Of a DNA stretch of 64,000 nucleotides, positions 43,480 through 56,409 are shown one piece after another (the stretch's first letter is position 1; every line of letters starts with the position of its first letter). Below the pieces are notes generated by a model. The model had not been told where the DNA came from, did not search any database, and saw nothing but the letters and a program-made list of their open reading frames with translations. The translations under genes and the position numbers were made by a program. Source of the DNA: Nyssa sinensis (lineage: Eukaryota; Streptophyta; Magnoliopsida; Cornales; Nyssaceae); NCBI GenBank assembly GCA_008638375.1, contig CM018035.1, positions 3,027,501-3,091,500 on the forward strand, in the 5' to 3' direction.

Positions 43480-44100
43480 AGGCTCGTGACATTCTTTATA
43501 ACACCGATCAATATCACTTACGCGCTGGAATAAATAGATTCATTCCATAAGATCCCAATAGTTTGAATTCAACTCTACCAAATATCAATTTCATTTTAAC
43601 ATGAAAGTTTCATACTTTTGACTTAACCAAAATTTATCATAGTTTTTTTATAAGTAACCAAATTTATCATAGTTTTAGATACTTTTTTCAAAAAAAAATA
43701 AAATAAAATTTTGCAACAAAACTAAAACATAAATATAATAATAGTCAAATATTGTAATATACAAATTATATTATTATGTGAGAAGATCAAGGTTCGAATC
43801 CTTGCATTCTCAGTTGTTCTCCCTTATAATATAGGATCATTCAGTTATAAGATTTAATTATAACACTTAAAGCTTTCAACATATCAACATTTCACATCAA
43901 TATATCGTTGAATATAATAACCCTTTTAAACCCGGCACAATAAATGACACGTACTACATCCCAAAATATATACAAAGAGCAACGTCACCAATAAAACCAC
44001 GAATCGGTACTTTTCAAAACAATCCATAATCTACTTTCAAAACCCCATTAATCATTTCAATGCCGAAAACATCAGATATAGGAATATGGGAAATATATAC
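43480..44100. other. No gene; expected position of missing RPL18a exons
   Basis: I searched the minus strand for the next RPL18a exons (around the NYGIWLRYQSRTG motif) and saw none. GGTTCGAATCC at about 43789 resembles a tRNA B box, but no tRNA fold surrounds it. Confidence 0.5.
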
Positions 44101-44592
44101 CTCATTGGTTGCTAGCATTTGGCCATTGCTCTTCTTGACCTTCTTAAGCTTCCTCAAAAAATATCTTAATGATCAATATACACTACAATCAGACACATAT
44201 GAACATCTGTATGAAAAAACGCATACATGTAAATATATGGATATACATACCAGAACTTGGACTTGGCCCGAACCTCGTTGGTGGCCCAGAGCTTCATACG
44301 GTAGATCTTTGGATGCTCACCGGACTCCGAAGGGAGAGCTCTCCCTACGACCTGGTACTGATGAAACTGCACAAATCCAACAACAGAGAATCACATCTAC
44401 AGTTCAAAACCCTAGCTTTAGCAAACAAATAACATACATTGCCACTAATCAGAGAAAATAGACCTTCATACAATTTAGATACTTATAATAATGAAATCAA
44501 CAGGTGATCTGGGAAAGGTTTTGATAGGACTGAGAACCAGAAAACCCTAAAAGGCTAAGAAGCTACGCTGAACTTACCCTGTAAGTCACCAT
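44101..44592 (-). pseudogene. RPL18A: Truncated 60S ribosomal protein L18a (eL20), first three exons
   Basis: Exon 1 44592-44578 (MVTYR), exon 2 44366-44251 ([14 protein letters not shown], then [20 protein letters not shown]), exon 3 44164-44101 ([20 protein letters not shown]). Donors are GGTAAG and GTATGT. Joining exon 2 (ending TG) to the AAG acceptor before exon 3 gives TGA where the family has Trp (KFWYFLRKL), so the exon 3 junction base appears mutated from G to A. The remaining two thirds of the protein are missing. Family members are cytosolic large-subunit proteins of about 178 residues. The leader and an AAACCCTA telo-box (about 44705) typical of ribosomal protein promoters are retained. 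Confidence 0.85.
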
Positions 44593-44760
44593 TTCCGAAG
44601 AGCTCTCGCTTCCTCTCCTGTCTCTCTCCGCGGGTGTGTGCGGCGTTCGAAGACATTGCCTAGAGTTCTATTTCGTTTATATATGAGCTGAGGCAGAGAG
44701 ATTAAAACCCTAGGTCGAATAAGAAAAGGTCAAAATACAGTTTTCTCCCAGAAGTAAGGT
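44593..44760 (-). promoter_or_regulatory. RPL18a leader and proximal promoter
   Basis: AAAACCCTAGG at about 44704 contains the AAACCCTA telo-box common in plant ribosomal protein promoters. Two further AAACCCTA words lie in or near intron 1. A CT-rich leader precedes the ATG. Confidence 0.45.
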
Positions 44761-44929
44761 CGAAATTCAATTTTGCAATACTTTTAATGTAATACATTAG
44801 AAGGGCTTGCATATAAAGACAGTTTTCTTACATGACCATATTTTCGATGTTTTCTCGAAGATTGCAATACAAAGATTGCAATACACTTTTCTCACAGCCT
44901 GCATATAAAGACATTAGAAGGGCCTTCTT

Positions 44930-45140
44930 ATTTTCAATGTTTTTTTAATTAATGTAATTTTTTTTAATGTTTCTTTTAATTAATATAATGTTTTTTTTCA
45001 ATACAATCTTATTTTATTTTCAAATGTTGCTTTTAATTAATATAATATTTTTTTTAATGTAATGTTATTTCATTTTCAATGTTGCTTTTAATTAATGTAA
45101 TGTTTTTTTTTTCAATGCAATGCTATTTTATTTTCTATAT
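44930..45140. repeat. Degenerate tandem repeat, about 55-60-bp unit
   Basis: The word TTTTAATTAATRTAATRTTTT followed by TTTCAATRYAAT and TTATTTTCAATGTTGC recurs about three times. It lies on the 3' side of the transposase and may be part of the element's non-coding end. Confidence 0.65.
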
Positions 45141-45318
45141 TATTTTAAATGTAATGCAATATGATTTAAAAAATACACAAAAAAATACATTGAATTAAAA
45201 AAAGACAAACATCTTTAAAAAAATACATATCATTAAAAAAAGGTTACGTTAAATCAAAAAAATACACACAAAAAAAGTTAATCTTAAAAAAAAAACACAC
45301 ACACACAAAAAAATAGTT

Positions 45319-46593
45319 ACATCTCTCCACGGCGTTGTCATAGATGCTCAATTAAGTTGTTGCGAAGGCTGTGATGGGCATTCTTATCTCTCATTTGTAA
45401 ATGACGAGACAAAAATGATTCAAAGTTATTATTACGAGCTCGCGAAATAACTACAGATGTGTTAGGTTCTTATGATGTTTCATAATCACAAATATTATAA
45501 CTATCTTGCTCATTTTCAACTATCATATTATGCAAAATAATGCACGTCTTCATGATATCTCCTAGTGTGTTGGGGTCCCAAAATCGTGTTGGTCCACCTA
45601 CAATTGCAAAACGAGATTGAAGAACCCTAAAAGCCTGTTCAACATCCTTTCTCACCGACTCTTGCATCATAGCAAAATATTGTTTCTTTGCTTCTTGTGG
45701 AGAAGAAATTGTTTGAACCAATGTTGCCCATTGAGGATACATGCCATCAGCGAGATAATATCCCATATTATAGGTGTGTCTATTGATAGAGTAATTAGCT
45801 AGGAAGGCTCATCCTTCAGTGATCTCAGAAAATAAAGGAGAACGATCCAAGATATTAAGATCATTGTGAGATCCTGACATTCTAAAAAAAGCATGCCAAG
45901 TCCACAAGTCATATGAAGCTACAACTTCTAGAATAATAATAAGTTTTTTTACATGTCGGACAATTCTTCCAATCCAAGCTTCCTAACATTTCCGGAAACC
46001 CACGAGCTTCCTCAGCAACAAGTAATCTAGCAATATCGTCTCCCCTTGGAGATCTTGAGATACTTATTTTCAAGAATTTTGATAACAGATCGACAAAAAT
46101 TTTTTAAACTCTCTATTGTAGTACTTTCTCCAATTCGTACATAATCGTCTACTGCATTTGCTGCCATTCCATACGCTAACATTCTAATAGCAGATGTCAT
46201 CTTTTGAAGAGGAGACAATCCAAGAACTTTAGCTGCATCTATTTTCTGAACAAAATAAGGATTATGTATTTCAATAGCATTAAGAATACGCATAAATACC
46301 TCATGCGTCATTCGAAAGCCTCTTCGAAACATTGAAGATGAGTACACAGGATCTTCTGCAAAATAATCAGTGAATAGTTGATCATGACCCTTTTTTCTCT
46401 CGCAAAAAATGTGTTTACGACCTACAACTAAACTACCATGTTTTTTTGGCCATGCTGCTTTTGTTTTTAGAATTTCTAACATTTCAACAGTATTCACTTG
46501 ATGAAGAGCTGCAAGTGATGCTATTTCTTCGTCATTATTAGAAGAAGATGATGATGAAAATGAACTAAGTAAAAAAGTTTTTAAATAATTCAT
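45319..46593 (-). pseudogene. PIF/Harbinger transposase (HARBI1-like, DDE Tnp4), decayed
   Basis: The N-terminal half (46593-46027) is open: Ser-rich start, then FRRGFRMTHEVFMRILNAIE and MAANAVDDYVRIGESTTIES, the helical region preceding the nuclease. Further on are GFPEMLGSLDW with the first catalytic Asp, then VASYDLWTWHAFF, SGSHNDLNILDRSPLFSE with the second, and ESVRKDVEQAFRVLQSRFAI with the Glu. The segment between LGSLD and the Leu-Glu-Val strand lacks residues normally present (CMHWK and a KGQYTRGHHKKPT-type stretch). Stops occur after TEG, after CDYETS and in the final EHL. The C-terminal MRDKNAHHSLRNNLIEHL is typical. Not functional. No Myb-like companion ORF seen. Confidence 0.9.
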
Positions 46594-47312
46594 TCTATTG
46601 AAAATGTTGAAGATGAGTTTTAGATGAAGAAGTATACTTATTTATAGAAAAATTTTGGAAAGAAAAAAAATTGGGAGGAAATGTTTTGAAGGGATGTAAA
46701 AAATATTTAGACAAAATTAATTGAAGAAAAATTTGAAGAAAATGGCGGGAAATTAAAATAATAGAAGAAAAAAATGGTGAAAAATTTTGAAAGGGAATGA
46801 AAATTAAGAGTGAAAGAGGTTTGGAAAGAAAAAAAAAGAGAAAAAATAATTTTTGAAAAGAAATGACATAAAATAGTTTTTGAGATAAGGTGAATTTTTT
46901 TAAAAAAATTTTAGTAAAAACTTAAATGAACATTGGAGAACAACAAACTCAGATTCACTTTTTAAAAAAGATTTCAGTAAAATTTGAATCATCATCGGAG
47001 ATAGTCTAAAAAAAATACATTGATTAAAACAAAAAAAAAAAAAAAACTTTGAAAATTTGTTTCTTTCAATGTCAAAAGGGGGACAGGAGAACCCAGATAT
47101 GCAAAACTGATTCAACTATTTTGAAAATGGGAATGTTTGAAATTGAGATAGTCGAAATGGGTTTGGCTTAAATCAATCTGATTCAACAACTACCTAAAGA
47201 ACAAAATATTTTTTATTTTCCAGAAATTTGTATTCAATTGAAGCTGATTTAACGAATTCCAACAAATCTATTGAACTGGCTGTGTGAAATTGAAATTGAC
47301 GAAACGAGTTTG

Positions 47313-47341
47313 CTATATATTACCAGAAAACTACTCCCTCT
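47313..47341 (-). pseudogene. Dead duplicate of malic enzyme exon 1
   Basis: Aligns with 18211-18240. The start ATG has become TTG, one base is missing, and the frame meets TGA at the fourth codon (TTG ATT TCG TGA). The donor GTAATATATA is preserved. No other malic enzyme exon follows on this strand; instead the Harbinger element lies beyond 47.0 kb. The duplicated leader and promoter sequence is retained to about 47.57 kb. Confidence 0.9.
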
Positions 47342-47571
47342 CACGAAATCAAGGCGAAAGAAATGTGAGAAAGTCTTTGCGTGTCTTTCTGTTAAGCCAC
47401 TGCTGTAGAGACTCTGCAAAGAATGGAGACAGAAAACAGCGGAAAGAGAAAGAGGAGGTCTCTAGGGCAGCTTAGGTATTATCGCCAACTATCTTTCCCT
47501 TCTCTCTTTTCTATCTGTCTTTGAGTTTGCTTTCATTGGACAGAGATCAGAAATAGCTGAGAAACAAGACC

Positions 47572-48210
47572 ATTTGGTTGTAAACCCAAGAATAGATTTT
47601 TCTTTTTCCATATTTGAAAAATTGTTTGTTTAGTCAATGTATACGTGAAAAAATTATTAACATTATCTTAAAAATATTCTGAATAACTTCTGTAATGTAT
47701 TTTTCTTTTTTCTTCAAGTATTCTGAATATCTTTTGTAATATATTCGGTTGTGCTGTATATAACTTTTATAAATTGTTGTGACAAATTTACAGAACTTAT
47801 ATGTAATAGATTCATTACTTTAGTTTAAAATTTAGAAGTTTTTTATTTCTTTTTTTAAATTTATTTGTAATCAACATAAAGTTAGTGTACTTATTATTAG
47901 CCATCCTTAAATTACCCACTAAATAATAAATTATTTTTTTTGCAAAAAAACACAAGTTAAAATTTTTTTATCAATAAAAAGTGATGAAGTATATTTAAAT
48001 TTTTAACCATTGCCTTAAAGTATCCATCTTAACATTAAAATTTCTTATTTTTCTTTCATTTTTTTTTTCATTTCATATTTATTACTTTACCTTTTAAAAA
48101 TTATTTTTTTCTTAATTAAATAATGTAGGTAAAGTACTCTATAAAGATGACATATATTCGAAAATGATAGAATATTCTTATTCAAGTCATTGATGGAACC
48201 TCAGTCATAT
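47572..48210. other. Copy B-specific AT-rich segment
   Basis: Not matched at the corresponding place in copy A. Contains T-rich runs and no recognised gene or termini. Confidence 0.5.
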
Positions 48211-48239
48211 GAGTCATGTATTCTACGCTATGATTGTAC

Positions 48240-50335
48240 CTGACATGGGGACTTTCTCAATTTTGTGGCTGCGATTAAAGAAGGCTATGTGGGGTCACCT
48301 GCTATGTGGTTTGGAGCAATTATTCGGAGGAGATGTAAAAACGTGGAGGGTCATGATGCTGACAAGGATATGTTTCAGCATCCAAGGTAAAGATTACCTA
48401 TGAAAAGGATTTCTGACCGCGACAAAAGTTGAGATTGTGCATGTAGGGAAGTTAGTATGCGGCTAACCTCACGGTAAGGTTCGTACGGCTCATTCGGTAA
48501 AGTTGATAGCCGTTGGATTTGGGATTCTTTAAAAATCTGCTCCAAATTTGTCTTTCTGGTACCCGTCTCGCGACTTACTATAACAACAACTTGAAGAGAT
48601 AGTTTTCAATTGAAAATTACACCTTATAATTGTTTGTTTTTGTTTTCTAATAGCAAGACATTGAAAATGAAAAAATCTTATAATTTATGTTTTATGTTAA
48701 ACAATTCTCTAATTATATATACGTATATGGGTTAAACAATTTTATTTATGGATCTGAATATTTTCAACCTTATTAAGAATTTTTGTCTAATATGATTAGT
48801 CAATTAAATATAAAAAAAGTTAACAATTGAAATAAGATACAAATCAAACATATAAAAAATATTTGACAATTAAATTAAGAAATTTTAACTATCAAAATGA
48901 AAAAGAAAACAATATATAAAAAATGTTAGACAATCAAATCAAAAAAATTTTCTCTATTGAATAAGTATTTTGAAATACTCATATGTACTAACAAGTCGTA
49001 ATCACACTTAAATCAGGATAGATACACTCACTTATCTTTTTTAGGACTGTAAAATGATATGAATTATTCGAATTCGGTTTATAATCGACTTATTCAAGAT
49101 TAGCTTGTAAGATAAACAAGCCAAACTCGAATAAATTTTGAGACTCAATAATTTATTAAGTTCGGTTGAAGTTTAACTTCTAAAATTGAAAATAATATAA
49201 TATTATATAAAACAAATTAAGTTACTCTAATTAGATTCACAACTGGTTTAATTATAGACTTGTGTAAAATCGACTCAAAAAATTAAAATTTTAAATTTGA
49301 ACATAATTCAAAGTTATTTATTTTAATAAAGTCAAACTTAAACAAATTTTGAAATTCAAAAACTGGACTTCAATATTGCTTTGTCGACACTTATCCAACA
49401 AAACTAACTTCCGTGACAAAATAACAAGAGAGACATTTCTTTTATTGTGCATGGTTATAGTGGCAAATCATGATTGCAGTTTGTTTAGGTTGGACTATGA
49501 TGATAATTTTAACATTAATACAATGGGTTCATGAGCACACAATATTGTACCGAGTCATTAAAGAAGCAAGTTCAAATTCCATTATCACAATCTAACATCA
49601 GGCTGCTGCTAATCTAATTTAATTAGCCTTTTGGTATCAGTTAGCCGTTACTCCATGTGCACCACAAAATAGAAAGCAAAAAAAATATTAATTATATTTT
49701 TATATCCTGAAATAATTTAGTTCCTTTATTTATTTAAAAAAATATTTTAATTCTGTTCAATCGTAAAATGTCATTGTCATAAAAGTGATATTACTATGGT
49801 TAATACTAAAAGCCTTAAGGTTAATTTGTTGAGTGGTTGTAATTAAACCGTTTGTCATTCAAGGAGGTTTGAAAAATAATTTTATTTTTGTTTTGGATCC
49901 GTTTTATCTCTTATGTTATAACTCGTTTATATAAGGATATTATATTTATGATTTTGACTTATGAGAAAATAATTATTATTGGAATAAAAAGAAAATTTTG
50001 AGTTTTAAATTTTTTTTGCTCTTCTAATATGTTTGATATATAATAGATTGATTATCACCACTAATAAACGTAGACATTTTGTTAAATTTGAAATCGATTT
50101 ATTATTTATTTGACCGCTTTAGCATAATACTGTTAATCTAATTTAACTGTATAAAAATGAATTGAAGCAATTTCTTTTAAAAAAATCATACGCAAATATA
50201 TAATTGAACTAAATTGGAGTGCTTTTATAAATTAACGGACTTAATTATTTCAACTGAAAATATATCCTTATTTGAAATTTTTATAAAATTAAAGCTACAA
50301 AAATATGGTTAATTTGAACAATCGTTTACAATTAG

Positions 50336-50397
<62 letters not shown>

Positions 50398-50720
50398 AAT
50401 GACTTCTGCCAAAAATGACTTCTACTAGAATACTAACTCATTTCAAATATAAAACTCCAACCAACACTATTAAATAAAATTAAAATTTTTCTTAAAAATA
50501 AAATAATTTATGTATTTTTATTGCAAGTTTTGTTAATTTTTTTTAATAAAATAGAACTTGCCTTTTCAAATTTGATAAAATATTCGTATGAATCTTTCTA
50601 AATTTTAATACATATAATTTGAACTTCTTAAAAAAATTAGATATTATATTTTTTATCACTAATTTTTTTTTTAACGAATTAGGATTTGTCTTAGAATCTT
50701 ACGAATTATATATTACAATC
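48240..50720. other. Spacer of copy B, no gene
   Basis: Aligned with 18610-22680 of copy A, with several deletions. Confidence 0.5.
50338..50395. repeat. (AT)29 microsatellite
   Basis: An uninterrupted AT dinucleotide run occupying the place of roughly 400 bp found in copy A between about 21.98 and 22.31 kb. Sequence resumes with AAGAATGACTTCTGCC on the right in both copies. Confidence 0.9.
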
Positions 50721-50721
50721 T

Positions 50722-50942
50722 TAATTTACTAAATACAATCAACATTTCTATAATTAACACACAGGAAAAAAATTAAGTTTCATTAATAAAAAAATATTAC
50801 CCATATCTAGGTAGTTTTAGTATGAAAATCTTAATTTACTAAATACAGTCAACATTTCTAAAATTATTACACAGGAAAAAAAAATTAAGTTTCATTAATA
50901 AAAAAATATTACCCGTATCAAGGTAGTTTTAGTATGAAAAAA
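50722..50942. repeat. 110-bp tandem duplication, copy B
   Basis: Units start at 50722 and 50832. Equivalent to 23041-23262 in copy A. Confidence 0.9.
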
Positions 50943-50967
50943 AAATTATATTCAAAACGGATATTTC

Positions 50968-51153
50968 TCAATTCCGTCATTCTGGGCGCTGGATTTGTAT
51001 TTCTCGTGCAGTGCACTGTGGCACTGCCTTGGTTGAAGGTAATCCGGATCTGAAACTGGACCTTATTGTCTACAATAAGCATGGAGCCTTTCGGCTGCAT
51101 ATGGCAGATTCTTCTTTATGTCGAGGGTTAAATCAAACGAGCGTTAGGGCTTG
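50968..51153 (+). pseudogene. Decayed ankyrin module exon fragment, copy B
   Basis: Same relic as at 23290. Here the frame matching the functional exon is kept (RAVHCGTALVEGNPDLKLDL) because the extra C of copy A is absent. It still lacks the 5' half and a proper end. Confidence 0.7.
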
Positions 51154-51257
51154 CTGACCATCTGTTCGCCTTCACGCCCCGGTGCATCTCTCTTGACGAT
51201 ACAGACAACCAAGACCTGTTTGCCCAAGGTCTTTCGATACTTTTGAGTGATCTATAG
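51132..51257 (+). other. Conserved open stretch, copy B
   Basis: Counterpart of 23451-23576 with one visible synonymous change. May be an upstream exon of the ankyrin-like gene. Confidence 0.35.
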
Positions 51258-51687
51258 TAAGGTGTTAGCTATTTGCGTTCCATTTTCCTTGTAATAGTTG
51301 GAGTTATAAAATATTTAATAGCTAATACAAACTTAGAGCATTTATATTATGGTGGCGGTGATGTTTCTTTCTGCTAAGAGAAGTCTTTGATTTTGTAGGG
51401 ACTCCGTGGTTGTGGAATTTTGTTTTGATACGAATGGATTTGGTAATCTTCCCAGACTAAGTTATCAGTATTCATTCTTTTTTATTTTGGCAAAGTTTTT
51501 GTTTTTATAATCTTTTATGTCATTGTTTTCTCTATATCGCTTTTGGTTTTGATTATTGCAACTCTTTTTTCCATTTTAATGTTCTTTTTAATCTATAGTT
51601 GATCTTCAGTAATTTTTGGGTTGATTTTTCTGAATTTGGCCATCTGTATTGTTGGGAAACTAATGCTGATTTTGTTATTAATTATAG

Positions 51688-53592
51688 CGTACTATTGATC
51701 GCCTTCTTTCTTCCGATAAAAAGGTTGAATTTTTGTCCTATATAAAAAGGGCGTCGTTGGTAACTTCAGGCAACTCACTGAAACTAAGAATTGGAGATTC
51801 TGCGAGATTTTGTCCGTACGATATCTTGGAGTGGATTTGTACTTATCATGCAGTGAAGTGTGGCACTGCCTTGGTTGAAGGAAATCCGGATCTGAAACTG
51901 GACCTTAATGTCTACAATAAACGTGGAGCCTATCCGCTGCATATGGGAGCTTATTCTTTATGTCCAGGATTAACTGAGTTATTTCTCCGTCATGGAGCTC
52001 AAGCTAATGTCAGATGCCCTGCTGTTAAGTCAGAGATGTATGGCTTACTCCCTCTCCATGTTGCACTTGAAAGAGTAAGGTAGGACTTTGGTATCATGTT
52101 TTCTTGTTTTGGTTTTTGTGGATTTCATGCTCTGAGTTTATGAAACCTGCTTTTTTTTTGTTATTATCATTTTCCCCATATTATCTTTGTGCATTACTTC
52201 TGTAGTGCTCAGATAAGTCTGACCCAATGGACTACAAGGCATTCCATCTTTAAGTTGATTATCTTACTCTGCCTCCCGGAAATGGTATGGTTTTCAATGG
52301 GAGTCCATAGTCGATTGCTTAGTATATTCTTTTTATTAAATGTTCCTTGGAAGGATTTCTTATATTGATTTTACTAACTTCTGTGAGGCAGAAAGAAGCA
52401 TTGGAGACTAGTAGGTTACTTGCATGGAATACATGTACAAAAGACTTCAAGGAAGTAATTTGCTCTTATGCTAAGGAAGGTAAACTCATTGAGTTGGCCA
52501 CTCTAATACTGGTGGCCCAGAAGAATGTTATGGGTCCAATCACAGTGCGGAGCAATGATGGTTTACATTTGAAGGAATATATGAGATTTCATCAATGGGT
52601 CAAGAGCGAATTGGCTGCACTAATTGACCAAGAGTACACCTTAATGGGCCTGAAGAAGGAGAAGAAGTCTATTCGGATGTGCAAGAAAAAGAAGGTTGCA
52701 ATGATGTCTACACTACTTTTGGTTGAGATTTTTGAGAAGGCTGGTGATCCCATTGAGGCATATCTGCAGTCAAAGAAAAAGTCAAAGAAAAATGTAAGTC
52801 AGTAATAAATCTTGTTTATTATTCGTTGTGCTAGCCTTTTCTCATCACATAGGGAAGTGATGTGGTCAAACGTTGGCTTTCATATGGTGTTTTTTACAAG
52901 GTCCCAAAGGAGCGGGTTGCTCTAAAAATTTCACTGCTACTTGCAGAAGCAGGCTTCAAATTGAATTGCAAAGATGTTGATTTAAGCGACAGGTTTGACA
53001 GGTTTGCAATTTGTAACTTTTGCTCATATATATATATATTGTTTTCATTTTTTATACCCTTCATCCTTTAGTTAGAGTTATATCTTATAATTCAGAATAA
53101 GGGAAATTAAAGTTAAAAAAACTCATTACCCCTCTTCTATAATTCCGAATAGGGAAACTGGATTGCTTAAAATTTAAATAATGTGAAGAAGAAAAATCAC
53201 CCAGGGACCTCCCCCCCCCCCCCCCCCCCCCACAAAAAAAAAAAAGAGAATAAAATGATGGAAAACAATCTTGATACTATACTAATGGGTGTTATATTGC
53301 AATGATATGTATTTGCTACATGCAAAAGTTGGCCAACCAAGCTGATTTTGGAACGGTCTGGTGGTCCCTTTCGCGGAGATAAAGAACATTCAGGTCATTG
53401 GTCGACTTCTTCCTGAAACACTTTAATGGCACTTCAGTGTTGTTTTAGTAGTACTATTGGAAAAGGATAGAGAAATAATATGATTGAGTGTTATTTTTAC
53501 AGATACAGAAAAGCGGAAGAAATGTGATTCACAACAAGATGATATTTGCAATGCAACTTCACTTATCACCAGGCAGTTCACATAATACAGAT
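51688..53592 (+). CDS. Ankyrin-like module 1, copy B (open through four exons)
   Basis: 392 + 79 + 402 + 160 nt of coding exons join in phase with no stop. Exon 1 runs TIDRLLSSDKKAEFL to LLPLHVALERVR and contains ankyrin-like GAYPLHMGAYSLCPGL and GAQANVRC. Exon 3 encodes a protein identical to the copy A exon. The Lys-rich end of exon 3 (SKKKSKKN) could be a nuclear signal, but this is inference. The fifth exon is frameshifted in the long model. With the alternative donor at 53002 the product would be about 350 residues ending RYRKAEEM. Confidence 0.65.
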
Positions 53593-56409
53593 GTATGAAA
53601 ATTAATTATCATTTTTAGCTGTTTTTTTTTCCTCTTCCCTTTTGATTTATAAAGTGATGGAGTGATTGCTTTCTTGAACTATTATTTTATTATGCAACCA
53701 ATGTCTTACTTTTTTTTTTTTTTCTGCATGGCACTTCCTCCAATAACCCCCCCCTCCCCCCCAAAAAAAAAAAAGTAAAAAAAATTTAAATAATGGAACA
53801 TCCAAGGAAGTGAAATTCATTATTTATTACATGTTAATATAAATTTCTTAACATACTTCGTAGTGACTTTATTGTGTTGTATAAACATGTAATCAGGTTC
53901 CTTTTCTCTGGTAAAGAATAACTTAAGAAAAAAGATAATTATATACTAAAGTATTTAAAGTTAAAATCTTCCAAAGCAACAAGCAAATCAAGTAGAGAAC
54001 GAATCAAGCGAAGACTTAATCTAGTAAATGACGTGCCAAATAAGTGATTGTTTTGCAAATAATAAGCATCTTCATACACAAAGTTAAAAACCGAATATTA
54101 AGCAAGTCTGCTGCATCTCTTGCCACACCATTTTGGCCCCAAATACTGCAAGGAACAGATAATAAGTAAATAAAATCAATAATTATATTGAAGTGACACT
54201 GGGAAAGGATCAATAAGTTAGTCCCATGTTCTCATTTGGATGATGAGAAACCAGGGTAGTCTAATAATAAATACATCGTTTCAATTTATCTCCATTAGTG
54301 GTGCCTTAAACTTTTTTTTTTTTTTTTATGTTAGGCATAAGCTCTTTTTATAGAAGATACATTATGTATCTTCTATATGCATAACATACAACATTTTTTA
54401 GAACTTCTTAGTACAAAAAAGGAGGGAAGGATTATTTATATTATATTAAATTTACATGTAATGCTTTCGTAGAGATAACAAAAAAGATAATAGCAAAAAA
54501 GATATGATAATGTATGGTCTAATACAGGAATAGTCTTAAATAGAGTAGAATCACGAGACAGGATTTATGTAAATAACTCCAAATAATTAGAATAATGATT
54601 TATTAAGTTGAGTAGTCTTAAATTTTTACGTAATGAATTGTACAAGTAAGGTACAATAATAATTTCTTATATGTTAGTTAGATTAGTATTGTTTTTCCTT
54701 CCTTTACTCCTTACCTTGCCAAACAATGAAAAAACATCAATTTTTTTTTTTTTTATTAATCCCTTGTACCAAATAGAATCGAGGGAGTTTGCTTTCTTTA
54801 TGCTCTGTTTGATTCAGTCGATTTATCGAGGGAAAAGGAGAGGAAAATGCGAAGTAAAATATTTCCTTTTTTTGGTTACATGGAAGGTAAGGAGGAAAAC
54901 TAAGATACAAAACCAATAAGGAATTTTTTTTTTTATAGGTTTGCTTGACATTACACTTTTTAGTTATGCGATTGTTAATTATTTTAATAATACTTTTAAT
55001 ATTTAATTTATTGGAGATGATGAAAAAATATGTGGGAGATCACTTTTCCTTTCCCTTTTCTTTTCTCTCACTAAATCCACACACCAAACAGAGCCCTGAA
55101 CTGAAAAGCCCACCTCCTAATCCCCTTCTCTTTACTTTTCCATCCATCTTAATGAATTGTCCATTGTTCTAACTACTAGAATTACAGATACTAAAACTTA
55201 TCGAAAAAAAGAAGAAAACGAATTACATATACTAAAGGAGTGATGCCTTATGCTTGTGTACCACCTTCACCTATATTTTTCTCCTTGCAGGTGAATTATT
55301 TTTTGCTCTTTAACTGTTATTTTTGGACATTCTCAATCTCTCCCTGTAAACATTAACCTTGGATGTTAATTTTTTTTTTCTATTGATAAGGACAAGATAG
55401 GTTGCTTGCAGTCGCCATCCTCTAGAAAATTAACTTCAATTTAAAACCAAGAATTCAATCTGTCTTCCTGATTTAACCTAATAGCAAGCTTTTTCACAAA
55501 AGAATTCTTTGTGTTCACTGTCAAACCTATAAACTGCTTGGCAACATACAGAATTTCATTTTAAATTTCCTAAAATCGTTTTGGAGTTGATTCAATTTTT
55601 TTTTTCTTTTTTGTAGGTCACATGTTTTTTAATGGATGGTTACACTTCTGTTAAATACTGACATCCTTTTCAATGTATTTAAAATTGAATGTGTGCTCTA
55701 TGTGGGGTTTTTGTTCTTAATTTTTGGCTTAGGTAATTAATTTTGTTATGTACTTTCCTTTTTTTGCTGTTTGCATTCAGCTATGCTTTTCCCCCTCTTG
55801 CAATGATGGGCGGAGTTCTCAAAGAGATGAAGACATTGGTTCAAATGTTGAATACAACCAAATTGTGGAACTGATTGCAAGGGATGATGCGGATAAATTT
55901 GTCTCTTTACTAAAAAGCCAATTGGAGAAGGAGAATTCAGATAATGGTAACTCTAATTTTTGTCCAAGGGAACTTATAATGTGCATCTGTCATTATCGTG
56001 CAGTAAAGTGTGCCGCTGGATTGATTGGTGGAGCAACTGGTCAGACTATGGATCTTAATGTTCCTCTTAAAGATGGATCTTACCCACTGCATCATGCAGC
56101 TCAATCGTTATCGTTACATTTAATACATTTATTTATCAATAAAGGAGCAGATATTAATTTAAGATGTAATGAAGTTGGCTCGAAGTTCTACAGGTTGCTT
56201 CCCCTCGACGTAGCTCTCGAGCAGATTCGGTACAACTTTGAAATTAACTTTATATCTTTCTTTCCCTTTAATAAGTGTGTATACCTATATGTGCATATGT
56301 AAATAGTAAGGAGAGGCGTATTTGGTTTTATGGCCATCTGTTGTTTTGATTATTAATTACTCCAAAGTTCAAGTGGCCGTTGGGGAAGTTTTAGATTATG
56401 AAGAAGTGT

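Larger units (their letters stand above)
44800..47007 (-). mobile_element. PIF/Harbinger element remnant
   Basis: The transposase pseudogene is upstream-flanked by A-rich non-coding DNA to 47007. Read on the minus strand, the element would begin GACTATCTCCGATGATG, preceded by TTA (TAA on plus at 47008-47010), which fits a PIF terminal repeat and trinucleotide target site. The matching left end was not found; 44.8 kb is a guess. The right end lies within about 40 bases of the start of duplication copy B. Confidence 0.5.

Noticed and set aside
43781..43815. tRNA-like B box GGTTCGAATCC
   Set aside because: No matching A box, anticodon arm or acceptor stem can be drawn around it.
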